Assembly (NCBI RefSeq): GCF_017996735.1
Contig: NZ_JAGOGJ010000017.1
Location: 1 to 64,000, forward strand
Direction of reading: 5' to 3'
Length of the DNA: 64,000 nt
Origin: Niveispirillum sp.
Lineage (GTDB): Bacteria; Pseudomonadota; Alphaproteobacteria; Azospirillales; Azospirillaceae
The stretch's first letter is position 1, and every line of letters begins with the position of its first letter. Of the stretch, positions 1 to 8,712 are shown in pieces. A program made the translations under genes and the position numbers. The notes beneath the pieces were generated by a model, which worked only from the letters and a program-made list of their open reading frames with translations, made no database searches and was not told the origin of the DNA.

Positions 1-1
1 G

Positions 2-1231
2 CCCACCGTCGGCCCCGATGATCTCTGCTATCTGCAATTCTCCTCGGGCAGCACGCGCTTCCCGCTGGGCGTGGCGGTGACGCAGAAGGCGTTGATGGCC
101 AACGCCCACGCCATCACCCATCACGGCCTGCATATCACCGCCGCCGACCGCTGCGTCTCCTGGCTGCCGCTGTATCACGATATGGGGCTGGTCGGGTTCC
201 TGCTGACCCCGCTGGTCTGTCAGGTTTCCATCGACTATCTGCCCACGCGTGAATTTGCCCGCCGGCCGCTGCTGTGGCTGAACATCATCACCCGCAATGG
301 CGGCACCCTGTCCTACAGCCCCAGCTTTGGCTACGAACTGGCCGCACGGCGCGCGGAGACGGCATCGACGGAGGGGATCGACCTGTCCACCTGGCGCGGG
401 GCGGGAATCGGCGGCGACATGGTCCGCCCGCGCGTGCTGCGCAAATTCATCGACGCCTTTGCCCCGCGCGGGTTCAACGCCGGCGCCCTCGTTCCGTCCT
501 ATGGCATGGCAGAGGCAGCCCTGGCCCTCTCCTTCGCGCCGCTGGGTGACGGTCTGGTCACCGACCGGATCGATCTGGACAAGCTGGAGGGAGAGGCGGT
601 GGCCGTTCCGCCCGGCCCGCAGACGGAGCGTCAGCGCGAATTTGTCCTGAACGGCCCCATCCTGCCCGGCCATGCCATCGAGGTGCGGGACGCCGATGGC
701 ATGCTGCTGGGTGAAAAGCAGGTGGGACGCCTGTTTGTGCGCGGGCCGTCGCTGATGCGCGAATATTTCAACCGGCCGGACGAAACTGCCGCCGTGCTGT
801 CGGCCGATGGCTGGCTGGACACGGGCGATCTGGGCTATCTGTGCCGGGGCCAGATCGTGATCACGGGCCGGGCCAAGGATCTGATCCTGGTCAATGGCCG
901 CAATATCTGGCCGCAGGATCTGGAATGGTCGGCCGAACATTCCATCGAGTCCTTGCGCAGCGGTGACGTCGTCGCCTTCTCCGTCGATGGCGATGGCGGG
1001 GAGCAGGTGGTGGTGCTGGTCCAGTGCCGCCCGACGCAGGAAGAGGCGCGCGCCGCGCTCGCGGCTCAGGTGCAGGGTGTGCTGCGCGCGGCCCACGGGC
1101 TGGAGGTGAAGGTGGTGCTGGTGCCCACCCATTCGCTGCCCCAGACCTCGTCCGGCAAGCTGTCGCGCACCAAGGCGCGGCAGATGCTGCTGGCGGGTGA
1201 ATTCGGCGCCAACGCCACCCTGTCCGCCTGA
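2..1231 (+). CDS. Fatty acyl-AMP/acyl-ACP ligase (5' truncated by window)
   Basis: Adenylate-forming enzyme that should activate a fatty acid as acyl-AMP and load it on the acyl carrier protein encoded 1.2 kb downstream. The reading frame is open from the first bases, so the true start lies before the window; 409 residues are visible. The ATP-binding motif reads YLQFSSGSTRFPLGV, followed by LPLYHDMGLVG, typical of fatty acyl-AMP ligases. Later come SYGMAEAALAL, GWLDTGDLGYL and a C-terminal LPQTSSGKLSR containing the usual catalytic Lys. It ends 2 bp before the SDR gene, suggesting co-transcription. In Caulobacter an acyl-ACP synthetase of this type (AasR) sits in the sphingolipid locus; the same role is inferred here from context. 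Confidence 0.88.
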   Translation, partial: PTVGPDDLCYLQFSSGSTRFPLGVAVTQKALMANAHAITHHGLHITAADRCVSWLPLYHDMGLVGFLLTPLVCQVSIDYLPTREFARRPLLWLNIITRNGGTLSYSPSFGYELAARRAETASTEGIDLSTWRGAGIGGDMVRPRVLRKFIDAFAPRGFNAGALVPSYGMAEAALALSFAPLGDGLVTDRIDLDKLEGEAVAVPPGPQTERQREFVLNGPILPGHAIEVRDADGMLLGEKQVGRLFVRGPSLMREYFNRPDETAAVLSADGWLDTGDLGYLCRGQIVITGRAKDLILVNGRNIWPQDLEWSAEHSIESLRSGDVVAFSVDGDGGEQVVVLVQCRPTQEEARAALAAQVQGVLRAAHGLEVKVVLVPTHSLPQTSSGKLSRTKARQMLLAGEFGANATLSA

Positions 1232-1233
1232 TC

Positions 1234-2178
1234 ATGAAGGTCGCCGCCATCACGGGGGGCACGGGTTTCCTGGGCCGCTTCGTCGTGGCGGCCCTGCATC
1301 GGGCCGGCTTTTCGGTTCGTATGCTGGTGCGCCAGGACCCCGTGCATCCTGTGCTGGCCGATGTCCGGCCGGAACTGGTGCCGGGTGATCTGCGGGATGC
1401 GGCGGCGCTGGCCCGGCTGGTCACGGGCGCGGATGTCGTCATCCACGCGGCCGGCCTGATCAAGGCCAGGGACCGCGCCGGCTTCTTCGCCGTCAATGAG
1501 GGCGGGTCGGCTGCGGTCGGCCGTGCCGTTGCCACCCACGCCCCCGGTGCCCGTCTTCTGGTCATCTCCAGCCAGGCCGCGACGCAGCCGCACCTGTCGC
1601 ATTACGCGGCCAGCAAGCGCGCGGGGGAGGCGGCTTCCATCGGCGCCTATGGCGGGGGGGATTGGTGCATCGTGCGCCCGCCCGCCATCTATGGCCCCTG
1701 GGACCGGGAGACCCTGTCCCTGTTCCAGGCGGCGGCGGGGCCGGTGGTGCCGGTGCTGGGTGGCCCCGACGCAAGGCTGGCCATGGTGCAGGTGGAAGAC
1801 GCGGCCGACGCCATCGCCGCCCTGGCCGCCCCCGGCGGGCCACGCGGGCAGGTCTTCGGCCTGTGCGACGGGAATGTCGGCGGTTATGACTGGCCCACGC
1901 TGCTGGATTGCGCCGCCGCCGCCGTGGGGCGGCGGGCCCTGCGGGTCCGCGTCCCCGTGCCGGTGCTGCGCGCGGTCGGCATGGCGGGCAGCCTCACGGC
2001 GGCCCTGACGGGAAGGGCGGTGATGCTGACCCTGCCCAAGACGCGCGAAATCACGCATCCGGACTGGTCGCTCGCGTCGCAGTCAATGCCGCCTGAATCG
2101 CTATGGAAACCGCGTGTCGGTCTGCGCGCCGGCTTCGCGGGTGCGGCAAAATGGTACCGTGATCATCGCTGGATATAG
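1234..2178 (+). CDS. cerR: NAD(P)-dependent epimerase/SDR, candidate ketoceramide reductase (CerR-like)
   Basis: Extended short-chain dehydrogenase of 314 residues. The N-terminus has the Rossmann motif TGGTGFLG (residues 7-14), and the active site is SHYAASKRAGE (YxxxK). ATG start 2 bp after the ligase stop. Clustering with an acyl-ACP ligase, ACP and serine palmitoyltransferase matches the bacterial sphingolipid locus, in which an SDR (CerR) reduces the 3-keto group of the ketoceramide intermediate to dihydroceramide. The family assignment is seen in sequence; the ceramide substrate is inferred from neighbours. A sugar epimerase role is possible but less likely here. Confidence 0.8.
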   Translation: MKVAAITGGTGFLGRFVVAALHRAGFSVRMLVRQDPVHPVLADVRPELVPGDLRDAAALARLVTGADVVIHAAGLIKARDRAGFFAVNEGGSAAVGRAVATHAPGARLLVISSQAATQPHLSHYAASKRAGEAASIGAYGGGDWCIVRPPAIYGPWDRETLSLFQAAAGPVVPVLGGPDARLAMVQVEDAADAIAALAAPGGPRGQVFGLCDGNVGGYDWPTLLDCAAAAVGRRALRVRVPVPVLRAVGMAGSLTAALTGRAVMLTLPKTREITHPDWSLASQSMPPESLWKPRVGLRAGFAGAAKWYRDHRWI

Positions 2179-2393
2179 CGATGTGAACAAAGTTCGCTGC
2201 AAACTGTTGCGGAATTGCCCTGTGCTGTGTCATCTGTCACAGGTGCTGCATGCGTTTTGTGGTTTGTTCTTGCATCCTTTGGCGTTGCAATTACCTTACC
2301 GGAAAGTGACGCTTTTTAGGACGGGAATGCCGGGGGGCACCGGCGTCTTCGCCACTGCAACAACTTTTTACGACTGGTTACCGGGGCGCTTTA

Positions 2394-2645
2394 ATGACTA
2401 CCGACGTCAACGACATCGTGGAAACCATCATCGCCGCCCTTGTGAAGACCTTGCCAACGCCGGTCACCGTTACGACGGAGACCAGCATCACGCGTGATCT
2501 TGGCCTGGATAGTCTGGCTGTCATGGATTTCGTGATGGTGCTCGAGGATAAGTTCGATGTCTCGATCCCGATGGAGCGGATCGCAGAGGTCGAAACCATC
2601 GGCGACCTGGCCAGGACCATATCGGAACTCCGGGGGCACGCCTGA
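2394..2645 (+). CDS. Acyl carrier protein, sphingolipid locus
   Basis: An 83-residue acyl carrier protein. The phosphopantetheine attachment motif is GLDSLAVMDF, with Ser40 as the modified residue. It sits 3 bp before the serine palmitoyltransferase gene, so it is probably the dedicated donor that hands an acyl chain to that enzyme after loading by the upstream ligase. A 215-bp gap separates it from the SDR gene. That gap holds no gene and is AT-richer than its surroundings, so the acp-spt pair may have its own promoter. It is clearly not the housekeeping fatty-acid ACP locus, since no fab genes are near. Confidence 0.9.
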   Translation: MTTDVNDIVETIIAALVKTLPTPVTVTTETSITRDLGLDSLAVMDFVMVLEDKFDVSIPMERIAEVETIGDLARTISELRGHA

Positions 2646-2648
2646 GAC

Positions 2649-3866
2649 ATGACGATCCTTGCCAAGTACACCAAGCTCCGCGAGCATTATCACCGTATCG
2701 CCGGCGCCGGCCGTGACCCGTTCACGGTAAAGTTCGACGCCATGCTCTCCCCGACGGAGGGTATGCTGAACGGCCGCCGCACGATCCTGCTCGGCACCAA
2801 CAATTATCTGGGCCTGACCTTCGACCAGAGCTGCATCGACAAGGGTGTCGACGCGCTGAAATCGTTTGGCACGGGCACGACCGGTTCGCGCATCGCCAAT
2901 GGCAGCTATGATGGCCATGCGGCGCTGGAGCGGGAACTGGCGACATTCTATGGCCGCGAAAGCTGCATGGTCTTCACGACCGGCTATCAGGCTAACCTCG
3001 GCATCATCTCCACGCTGGTGGGCAAGGATGATCTGCTGTTCCTGGACAGCGACAGCCATGCCAGCATCTATGACGCGGCCAAGATGACCCCGGCCCAGGT
3101 CATCCGCTTCCGTCACAACGACCCCGAGGACCTGAACAAGCGTCTGCGCCGCGTGGCCGATCATCCCGGCAACAAGCTGGTGGTGGTCGAAGGCATCTAT
3201 TCGATGCTGGGTGACGTGGCCCCGCTGAAGGAATTCGCCCAGGTCAAGCGTGAGAATGGCGTCTACCTGCTGGTGGACGAGGCCCATTCCATGGGTGTGC
3301 TGGGCGAGACCGGCCGTGGTCTGGCGCAGGAAGTGGGTGTTGAGGATGATGTCGACTTCATCGTCGGCACCTTCTCCAAGAGCCTGGGCGCCGTCGGCGG
3401 TTTCTGCGTCTCCGACCTGCCGGATTTCGACGTGATGCGGGTGGCGTGCCGCCCCTACATGTTCACGGCCTCGCTGCCGCCCTCGGTCATCGCCACCTGC
3501 CTGCGCTCGCTGGAGCGGTTGCAGGAAGAGCCGGGCCTGCGCACCAAGCTGATGGCCAATTCCAAGCGTCTGTATGACGGCCTGCGCAATCTGGGCTTCC
3601 AGGTGGGTCCGGACGTCAACCCGATCGTGGCGGTTTCCCTGCCGTCGATCGAACTGGCCATCACCTTCTGGAACCGTCTGCTGGAAGAGGGGCTGTACCT
3701 GAACCTCGCCCTGCCGCCGGCCACGCCGAACAGCCAGTCGCTGCTGCGCACCAGCGTCAGCGCCGCCCACACGACAAAGCAGATCGATACCGCCATTGAC
3801 CTGTTCGCCAAGGTGGCCCGGCAGTTGGGCGTGCAGCCGGCCCTGGTCCAGACCGCCGCCGAGTAA
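2649..3866 (+). CDS. spt: Serine palmitoyltransferase (alpha-oxoamine synthase)
   Basis: PLP-dependent fold-I enzyme of 405 residues that should condense L-serine with an acyl thioester to 3-ketodihydrosphingosine, the first committed sphingolipid step. The PLP Asp/His region is VDEAHSMGVLG (about 209-219), and the Schiff-base Lys lies in GTFSKSLGAVGG (Lys244). Relatives in the same family are KBL, BioF and HemA. The adjacent ACP and the ligase/SDR upstream point to serine palmitoyltransferase rather than 8-amino-7-oxononanoate synthase; no bio genes are present. It is followed by a strong terminator. Confidence 0.9.
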   Translation: MTILAKYTKLREHYHRIAGAGRDPFTVKFDAMLSPTEGMLNGRRTILLGTNNYLGLTFDQSCIDKGVDALKSFGTGTTGSRIANGSYDGHAALERELATFYGRESCMVFTTGYQANLGIISTLVGKDDLLFLDSDSHASIYDAAKMTPAQVIRFRHNDPEDLNKRLRRVADHPGNKLVVVEGIYSMLGDVAPLKEFAQVKRENGVYLLVDEAHSMGVLGETGRGLAQEVGVEDDVDFIVGTFSKSLGAVGGFCVSDLPDFDVMRVACRPYMFTASLPPSVIATCLRSLERLQEEPGLRTKLMANSKRLYDGLRNLGFQVGPDVNPIVAVSLPSIELAITFWNRLLEEGLYLNLALPPATPNSQSLLRTSVSAAHTTKQIDTAIDLFAKVARQLGVQPALVQTAAE

Positions 3867-3884
3867 ACAGCGTCGCTGTTTTCT

Positions 3885-3928
3885 AAACCCCGTGGGGACC
3901 GAAAGGTTCCCACGGGGTTTTTATTTTT
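3885..3928 (+). terminator. Intrinsic terminator after spt
   Basis: Long inverted repeat: left arm 3885-3900, GAAA tetraloop 3901-3904, right arm 3905-3920 with one G-U pair, then a T-rich run. It ends the acp-spt transcript and lies directly against the stop codon of the convergent methyltransferase gene. Confidence 0.9.
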
Positions 3929-4552
3929 TCAGGGTTCCGCCCGCCACAGCGTGGCCAGCCAGTCCTGCTGGCGGCGCGGAAGTCCTTCCGGCCGGCGCCA
4001 TTCCGCTTCAAGCCGGAAACCGGCTGCCCTGACCGCCGCCTTCCAGCTTTGCGGCCGGCGGAAAACCAGATGGCGCCCATCCTGCGCCATGCCTTCCATG
4101 CCGTCGCCCATGGGATCACAGGCGTAAAATACCCCACCGGGACGCAGCCAGCCGTGAAGCCGGGCCAGGATGGGGGGCAGGGCTGGGCTGGGTAGATGGA
4201 AAAACAGATGATGGGCCCATATGCCGTCGAAGGCAGCGTCCATCCACGGGGCCGGCGCGGGGGACAGAAGGTCCAGCACATGCACCTTGCTTTGCGCACG
4301 CTCCACCGCGATGGCGGCCAGTGCGGCGCTGCCGTCGGCGCCCGTCACACGCGCCCCGGCGTCGCGGAAACCGGCAAGGTCGCGACCCGCGCCACAGCCC
4401 AGGTCCAGGATGGCGGGTGCGGTCCGGCCCAGGGCCTCAAGGAACCGTTGCCGGGCGAAGGCGCTGTCATGATCGGCCAGAAGATCGGCGTAAAGCGCCG
4501 CATGGGCGCTGTAATGGGCCAGCGTAGGGTTCGCTGCCACCCGCCCCTTCAC
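3929..4552 (-). CDS. SAM-dependent class I methyltransferase
   Basis: Small methyltransferase of 207 residues using a GTG start at 4552, chosen because that GTG overlaps the TGA of the preceding gene (GTGA). The SAM-binding motif I is ILDLGCGAGRD (about 48-58), followed by an acidic GADGS strand end. Last gene of the minus-strand operon that begins at 7601. Because the operon encodes lipid head-group enzymes, it may methylate a lipid head group or precursor; this is inference only. An ATG at 4669 exists but would overlap the upstream gene by about 120 bp. Confidence 0.78.
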   Translation of the reverse strand: MKGRVAANPTLAHYSAHAALYADLLADHDSAFARQRFLEALGRTAPAILDLGCGAGRDLAGFRDAGARVTGADGSAALAAIAVERAQSKVHVLDLLSPAPAPWMDAAFDGIWAHHLFFHLPSPALPPILARLHGWLRPGGVFYACDPMGDGMEGMAQDGRHLVFRRPQSWKAAVRAAGFRLEAEWRRPEGLPRRQQDWLATLWRAEP

Positions 4553-5484
4553 CGGATCGCCCCCATGCGTTTCAGCTTCCACAGGATGCCGGGTGCCGAC
4601 AGGATCGGGTGCCGCCGTTGCCATGGCGTCAGTTCCAGGCGCACGCCGGAATGGCGGTGCAGCTTCCACAGCAGGTAATCGACCCCGCCGGTGAAGGTGA
4701 AGGCGGCCTTCACCAGCCGCGCGATGTTCAGTCCCTTGCCGAATCGCCCGCGCCAGGCCCAGGCGCTGGCGCCGCGTTCGCGTTCCGCGGGGGTCAGCAG
4801 CGGCCGCAACCGGCCATCGGGCTGTTCCTCGAACGGGACCCGCGCCGCAGCCCAGGCCGGCGGCAGCAGGGCGGCATAGCGGTCGGCGGCATGATCCACG
4901 ATGCTGACCCCGCGCGACGCCTTCTCCACGCGCAGTTCGGCGCTGTAGGTGGCCTTGAACAGCGCCTCCCAGTAATCGCGCGGCGTTCCCTCGGCTGGCC
5001 CCAGTAAGGCGGCCCAGCTTGTGGCGGTCGTCACGGCCTGCACCACGGCGGCGCGCACCTGCGCGCGGGCGGCCTGATCACGGGCATGGGCCAGCATTAC
5101 GGGCTGTGTGAAGCGGGCCCAGATGGTGGTGTCCATGCCATCGAAACGGGTGGCTTGGGTGAACTGGTCGATGCCCATCACCGCCACCTTGGCGCGCAGG
5201 GTGTGGCCCTGCCACGGCACTTCCCAATATTCCACGGTCGGGGGCAGCAGGCGGGTGGCCAGTGCCAGCGGGCGGCTGTCGCGCCAGCCGGTCAGGCTGT
5301 CCACCAGCACATAGAAGTCCAGCACCCCCTCCATATCGCCCGACCGCAGGTTGGAACCGTAGAACAGCACGGCCGCGACGCTGTCCCCCCCATGTGCCAC
5401 CAGCGCCGCCACCAGGGCGGTGGCGGGGGCGGGCAGGGACATGTCCCATTCCTGATCGATCAGGGCGGAAAGCGGATCGGTCAC
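4549..5484 (-). CDS. Nucleotidyltransferase-like protein of sphingolipid operon
   Basis: Protein of 311 residues with a GTG start at 5484 that overlaps the stop of the upstream lipid kinase gene by 4 bp (GTGA). Near the N-terminus it has FYGSNLRSGDMEGVLDFYVL, which resembles the GS...DxD region of pol-beta-fold nucleotidyltransferases, but the second Asp appears to be Tyr, so catalysis in the usual way is uncertain. The rest is not recognised. It is translationally coupled at both ends, so it very likely works with the kinase and CDP-alcohol phosphotransferase on lipid head groups. Confidence 0.6.
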   Translation of the reverse strand: MTDPLSALIDQEWDMSLPAPATALVAALVAHGGDSVAAVLFYGSNLRSGDMEGVLDFYVLVDSLTGWRDSRPLALATRLLPPTVEYWEVPWQGHTLRAKVAVMGIDQFTQATRFDGMDTTIWARFTQPVMLAHARDQAARAQVRAAVVQAVTTATSWAALLGPAEGTPRDYWEALFKATYSAELRVEKASRGVSIVDHAADRYAALLPPAWAAARVPFEEQPDGRLRPLLTPAERERGASAWAWRGRFGKGLNIARLVKAAFTFTGGVDYLLWKLHRHSGVRLELTPWQRRHPILSAPGILWKLKRMGAIR

Positions 5485-6434
5485 GGCTGAACGAAGCTGA
5501 TGCTGTCTTGGGCCGACAGGATGACACGGCCAGCGGGATACGTCTCGCCATCCATGATCAGCGGCCGGGTCAGGCGCAACGCGATCCGCTCCGCCCCGCC
5601 GGACCGATAGGCACCGGCATTCAGCATGCCGGCGCTGGGCCGCCCCGTCATCAACCGGGGCAGGGCACCCAGCAGGCCCGGCGGATTGGCCGCCACATCC
5701 AGATAGCGCAGGGGCCGCGTGCCATGGTCCCAGAAGGGCCACAGCCCCATGATCAGCCGGTCCAGCGTGGTGGCCAGGAACAGGAAACGGTTGCCGTCCA
5801 GTACCGGACCGTTATCGACCACCGCGCCGAAATCCTCACCGGCCAGCCAGCCATGCTGGTCATTGCCGATCAGCGCCCGGCCCAGCACCCCGGCCATGGT
5901 CAGGGCGACGGCGATTTCCTGGGTGAAACCGGCCTTGTGGATGGCGGCGTTGGCCAGGTCGGTGCCCCGCGTGAAGGCCCCGGCTCCCATGAACATGCCG
6001 CGCACATCGCCATGCTCCCCGTCCGGCCAATGCAGCGACAGGACGGGCCGGCGCGTGGTGCGTGTGCCCAGCGTCCCCTCATGCGCGGCCCGCACCAGGC
6101 CTGCCAGCCCGCGCCGGCCATAGCCGGTGGTGCCCACATCGGCGGCGATCAGGTTGGTCTTGCCGGCCGCCAGGATGGCCAGTGCCGGCGGGGCATCGCC
6201 ATAGGCATGGGGAAGGGCGGTCAGCACCTCCCGCACGGTCCCGTCGCCGCCATCGACCGCGACGATATCCACGCCGCCATCGGCAAAGCCGCGCAGGGCC
6301 TGCACCAGCTTTTCCGGCGTGTCGGGGGAGGCCACATGGTCCCTGAACAGACGCGCGGCATCGGCGGGCAGGCTGGCAGCGCCCGCCTTGTTCCGATGGC
6401 TGAACGGATTACGGATCAGACCCAAACGCGCCAT
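5481..6434 (-). CDS. Diacylglycerol/ceramide kinase family lipid kinase (CpgB-like)
   Basis: Lipid kinase of 317 residues with the DAGK catalytic motif VAVDGGDGTVREV (GGDGT at 62-66) and the later AGKTNLIAADVG region. It would phosphorylate a lipid hydroxyl using ATP at the inner membrane surface. In Caulobacter, a member of this fold (CpgB) is the ceramide kinase of ceramide-phosphoglycerate synthesis; the shared locus context here suggests the same substrate. Starts 6 bp after the CDP-alcohol phosphotransferase stop and overlaps the next gene by 4 bp. Undecaprenol or diacylglycerol kinase activity is the alternative. Confidence 0.8.
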   Translation of the reverse strand: MARLGLIRNPFSHRNKAGAASLPADAARLFRDHVASPDTPEKLVQALRGFADGGVDIVAVDGGDGTVREVLTALPHAYGDAPPALAILAAGKTNLIAADVGTTGYGRRGLAGLVRAAHEGTLGTRTTRRPVLSLHWPDGEHGDVRGMFMGAGAFTRGTDLANAAIHKAGFTQEIAVALTMAGVLGRALIGNDQHGWLAGEDFGAVVDNGPVLDGNRFLFLATTLDRLIMGLWPFWDHGTRPLRYLDVAANPPGLLGALPRLMTGRPSAGMLNAGAYRSGGAERIALRLTRPLIMDGETYPAGRVILSAQDSISFVQP

Positions 6435-6440
6435 GATGGA

Positions 6441-7601
6441 TCAGGCGGACAGGTAGGAGGTGATGGGCCCCTTCTTGGACGCCTGTTCCGCCTGGATGAT
6501 CTGCGCCATATGCACGCCGAAGCAGGCCACGATCCAGAAGACCACCAGCGCCATGCCGATATCCGGGCGGCCCAGCAGCGTGGCCAGCGTCAGGATCACC
6601 AGATTGGGGTTGCGCCGCGCCGTGATCAGCCGGAAGAAGCTGTCGAACGGCCGCCAGGTGTGCATGTCGATCTTGAAGCGCTTGATGAAATAGCCTTCCT
6701 GCAGGCGCTGCGACACATAGCCGGCCCAGATCACGATCAGGGCAAAAAGCTCCCCGCCCGGCATGGTGAAGCCCGCCGCCGACAGGCCCGCGACCCAGGC
6801 CCACCACCAGAAGGGCGGATGCACCAGATCGATGCCATGGTCGAAGATATTGCCCCATTTGCTGCTGGTCAGCGTCACGCGCGCCAGCTTGCCATCGACC
6901 GTATCCAGAAAGGTCATGACCCAGCCGGCGGCAAGGCCGGGCAGGTAATGCCCCTCCGCGAACAGCCACAGGGCCAGCAGCATCAGGACGGCGCCAATGC
7001 CCGTCACCATGTTGGGCGTCATGCCCAGCACGGCGCACAGCTTGGTCACATGGCGGGCCGGCAGCGGCCAGACATATTTGGTGATGACGTCGGTGACGCC
7101 CTTATAGCTGCCGGCGAACATGCGCTGTTCGATCTTGGGCAGCGCCTCGGGCGTCAGGCGCAGCAGGAACGGCGTCTCCCGCTTGCGCAGCGCATGATTA
7201 TACGAAGAAGAAAGGTCGTCCGGCACCAGCACACGCAGCCGGGCCGACAGAGCGGCCGGCACGATTCGGCTGCTGCTCAGCATCTCCGCCACCTCTGCCG
7301 CATCCTCGGCCGGGACATGGGCCGCTACCGGCTCCTGATTGCGGCTGTCGACCAGGATGGTGCCCGGCCGCCGGGCCAGATCGCGCACCAGCACCTCGTC
7401 GAACACCCAGTCGGTGCGCAGCAGCAACTGTGCCTGGCCCTGATCCAGCCCGTCCCAGGCCCGGACCTCCTTCACGCCATTGCGCACGCATTGGCGGCGC
7501 AGGCGTTCGGCGGATGTCATGCCCCACAGGCGAACGGGATTGTCGCCGATGGTGGCGGCCATGGGCGGGGTGGCTTCAGCGGCGTTATTGTCGGCGGACA
7601 A
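6441..7601 (-). CDS. CDP-alcohol phosphotransferase with N-terminal nucleotidyltransferase-like region
   Basis: Protein of 386 residues. Residues about 20-170 look like a decayed nucleotidyltransferase (as in IPCT-type fusions), without an obvious NTP-binding loop. Residues about 185-386 form an integral CDP-alcohol phosphatidyltransferase domain with the full DG-xx-AR-x8-G-xxx-D-xxx-D signature at Asp236/Gly237/Ala240/Arg241/Gly250/Asp254/Asp258. It would transfer a phospho-alcohol from a CDP-linked donor to a lipid or alcohol acceptor in the inner membrane. First gene of the minus-strand operon, divergent from the phosphoesterase gene. Likely a head-group-forming step in the sphingolipid locus; substrate unknown. 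Confidence 0.8.
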   Translation of the reverse strand: MSADNNAAEATPPMAATIGDNPVRLWGMTSAERLRRQCVRNGVKEVRAWDGLDQGQAQLLLRTDWVFDEVLVRDLARRPGTILVDSRNQEPVAAHVPAEDAAEVAEMLSSSRIVPAALSARLRVLVPDDLSSSYNHALRKRETPFLLRLTPEALPKIEQRMFAGSYKGVTDVITKYVWPLPARHVTKLCAVLGMTPNMVTGIGAVLMLLALWLFAEGHYLPGLAAGWVMTFLDTVDGKLARVTLTSSKWGNIFDHGIDLVHPPFWWWAWVAGLSAAGFTMPGGELFALIVIWAGYVSQRLQEGYFIKRFKIDMHTWRPFDSFFRLITARRNPNLVILTLATLLGRPDIGMALVVFWIVACFGVHMAQIIQAEQASKKGPITSYLSA

Positions 7602-7696
7602 GGCGTGAACCGTGATCAGGTGGGTTTATTGATGGTCTACATACTCCCTGACGCGGGCTTTGCCTATCGCCCGTAAGGCATTGTAGCTTGGCGTTC

Positions 7697-8608
7697 ATGC
7701 AGCCCTTCCGCTTCGCCCACCTGTCCGATCCGCATCTGCCGCTGGAACCCGACCGTCCGAAAGGGCTGGAATGGCTGTCCAAGCGGACCCTGTCCTATCA
7801 GTCCTGGCAGCGAAAGCGCCGCCATGCCCACACGCCCGCCATGCTGGCCGCCATCCTGGCGGATATCCGGACCCAGCGGGTGGACCATTGGGCGGTGACC
7901 GGCGACATCGCCAATATCTCCCTGCCCGGCGAGTTCCGGCGGGGGGCCGAATGGCTGCGGAACCTGGGGGCCGCGCGGGATGTGTCCTATGTGCCCGGCA
8001 ACCATGATGCCATGGTGCCTGTGCCCTTTGCCGACGGTCTGGGCCTCTGGGCCGATTACATGACGGGCGACGGGCAGGGGGCGGTGGCATTCCCCTATCT
8101 GCGGCAACGTGGACCCGTGGCCTTCATCGGCGCCAATTCGGGCGTGCCGACGGCGCCGCTGCTGGCCCAGGGGCATCTGGGCCGTGAACAGATGCAGCGG
8201 CTGGGCGATATGCTGGCCGATGCGGGGCGGCGCGGGCTGTTCCGTGTGCTGATGGTGCATCATCCCGTGGCCGATGGCGTGGTGTCCAGTCGCAAGGGCC
8301 TGACCGACCGGCGGGACCTGCGTGATCTGCTGTCCCGGACGGGGGCGGAACTGCTGCTGCATGGCCATGCCCATGTCGCCAACCTGTCGATGGTGAAGGG
8401 TCCGCTGGGCCCGATCCCCAGCCTGACGGCACCATCCGCCTCGGCCATCGGTTATCGCCATGACATGCCGGCGCGCTGGCATCTTGTGACGGTGGACACA
8501 GACGGCCCGGACTGGCGGGTGCAGGTGGAGGTTCGCGGGGTGGAGCGCCGGGATGCCCCGGTGACGGCGCTGGGCGGCTGGAGCCTGCGGCTGCCGGCAA
8601 TGCCATAG
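7697..8608 (+). CDS. Calcineurin-like metallophosphoesterase
   Basis: Metallophosphoesterase of about 303 residues. Metal-binding motifs appear in the expected order: SDPH (DxH, Asp11/His13), VTGDI, GNHD, VHHP and HGHAH. The ATG at 7697 gives a normal family N-terminus; a TTG at 7688 has the better-spaced AAGG and could be the true start. Divergent from the lipid head-group operon. In this context it may hydrolyse a phosphate or pyrophosphate bond in a lipid intermediate (UDP-DAG hydrolase and lipid phosphatases share the fold), but its substrate cannot be read from sequence. Confidence 0.82.
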   Translation: MQPFRFAHLSDPHLPLEPDRPKGLEWLSKRTLSYQSWQRKRRHAHTPAMLAAILADIRTQRVDHWAVTGDIANISLPGEFRRGAEWLRNLGAARDVSYVPGNHDAMVPVPFADGLGLWADYMTGDGQGAVAFPYLRQRGPVAFIGANSGVPTAPLLAQGHLGREQMQRLGDMLADAGRRGLFRVLMVHHPVADGVVSSRKGLTDRRDLRDLLSRTGAELLLHGHAHVANLSMVKGPLGPIPSLTAPSASAIGYRHDMPARWHLVTVDTDGPDWRVQVEVRGVERRDAPVTALGGWSLRLPAMP

Positions 8609-8712
8609 GTTGGGCCGACGCGCTTCGCGGTCCCGGATAATGGTGGTTCCGGTCCCTTGCATTCCGCACTAAAGTGCCCGTCCTTCTTGTTCCCATTCGA
8701 GTGCTGTTCCTC

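Noticed and set aside
2179..2393. Sigma-54 promoter upstream of the acyl carrier protein
   Set aside because: A TGGCGTTGCA-like string is present but lacks the GG-N10-GC spacing.
5262..7676. An 804-codon open frame on the plus strand opposite the lipid head-group operon
   Set aside because: Composition is the Arg/Gln/His/Gly-rich pattern of antisense frames in high-GC genes; the minus-strand frames carry clear motifs (GGDGT, CDP-OH-P).
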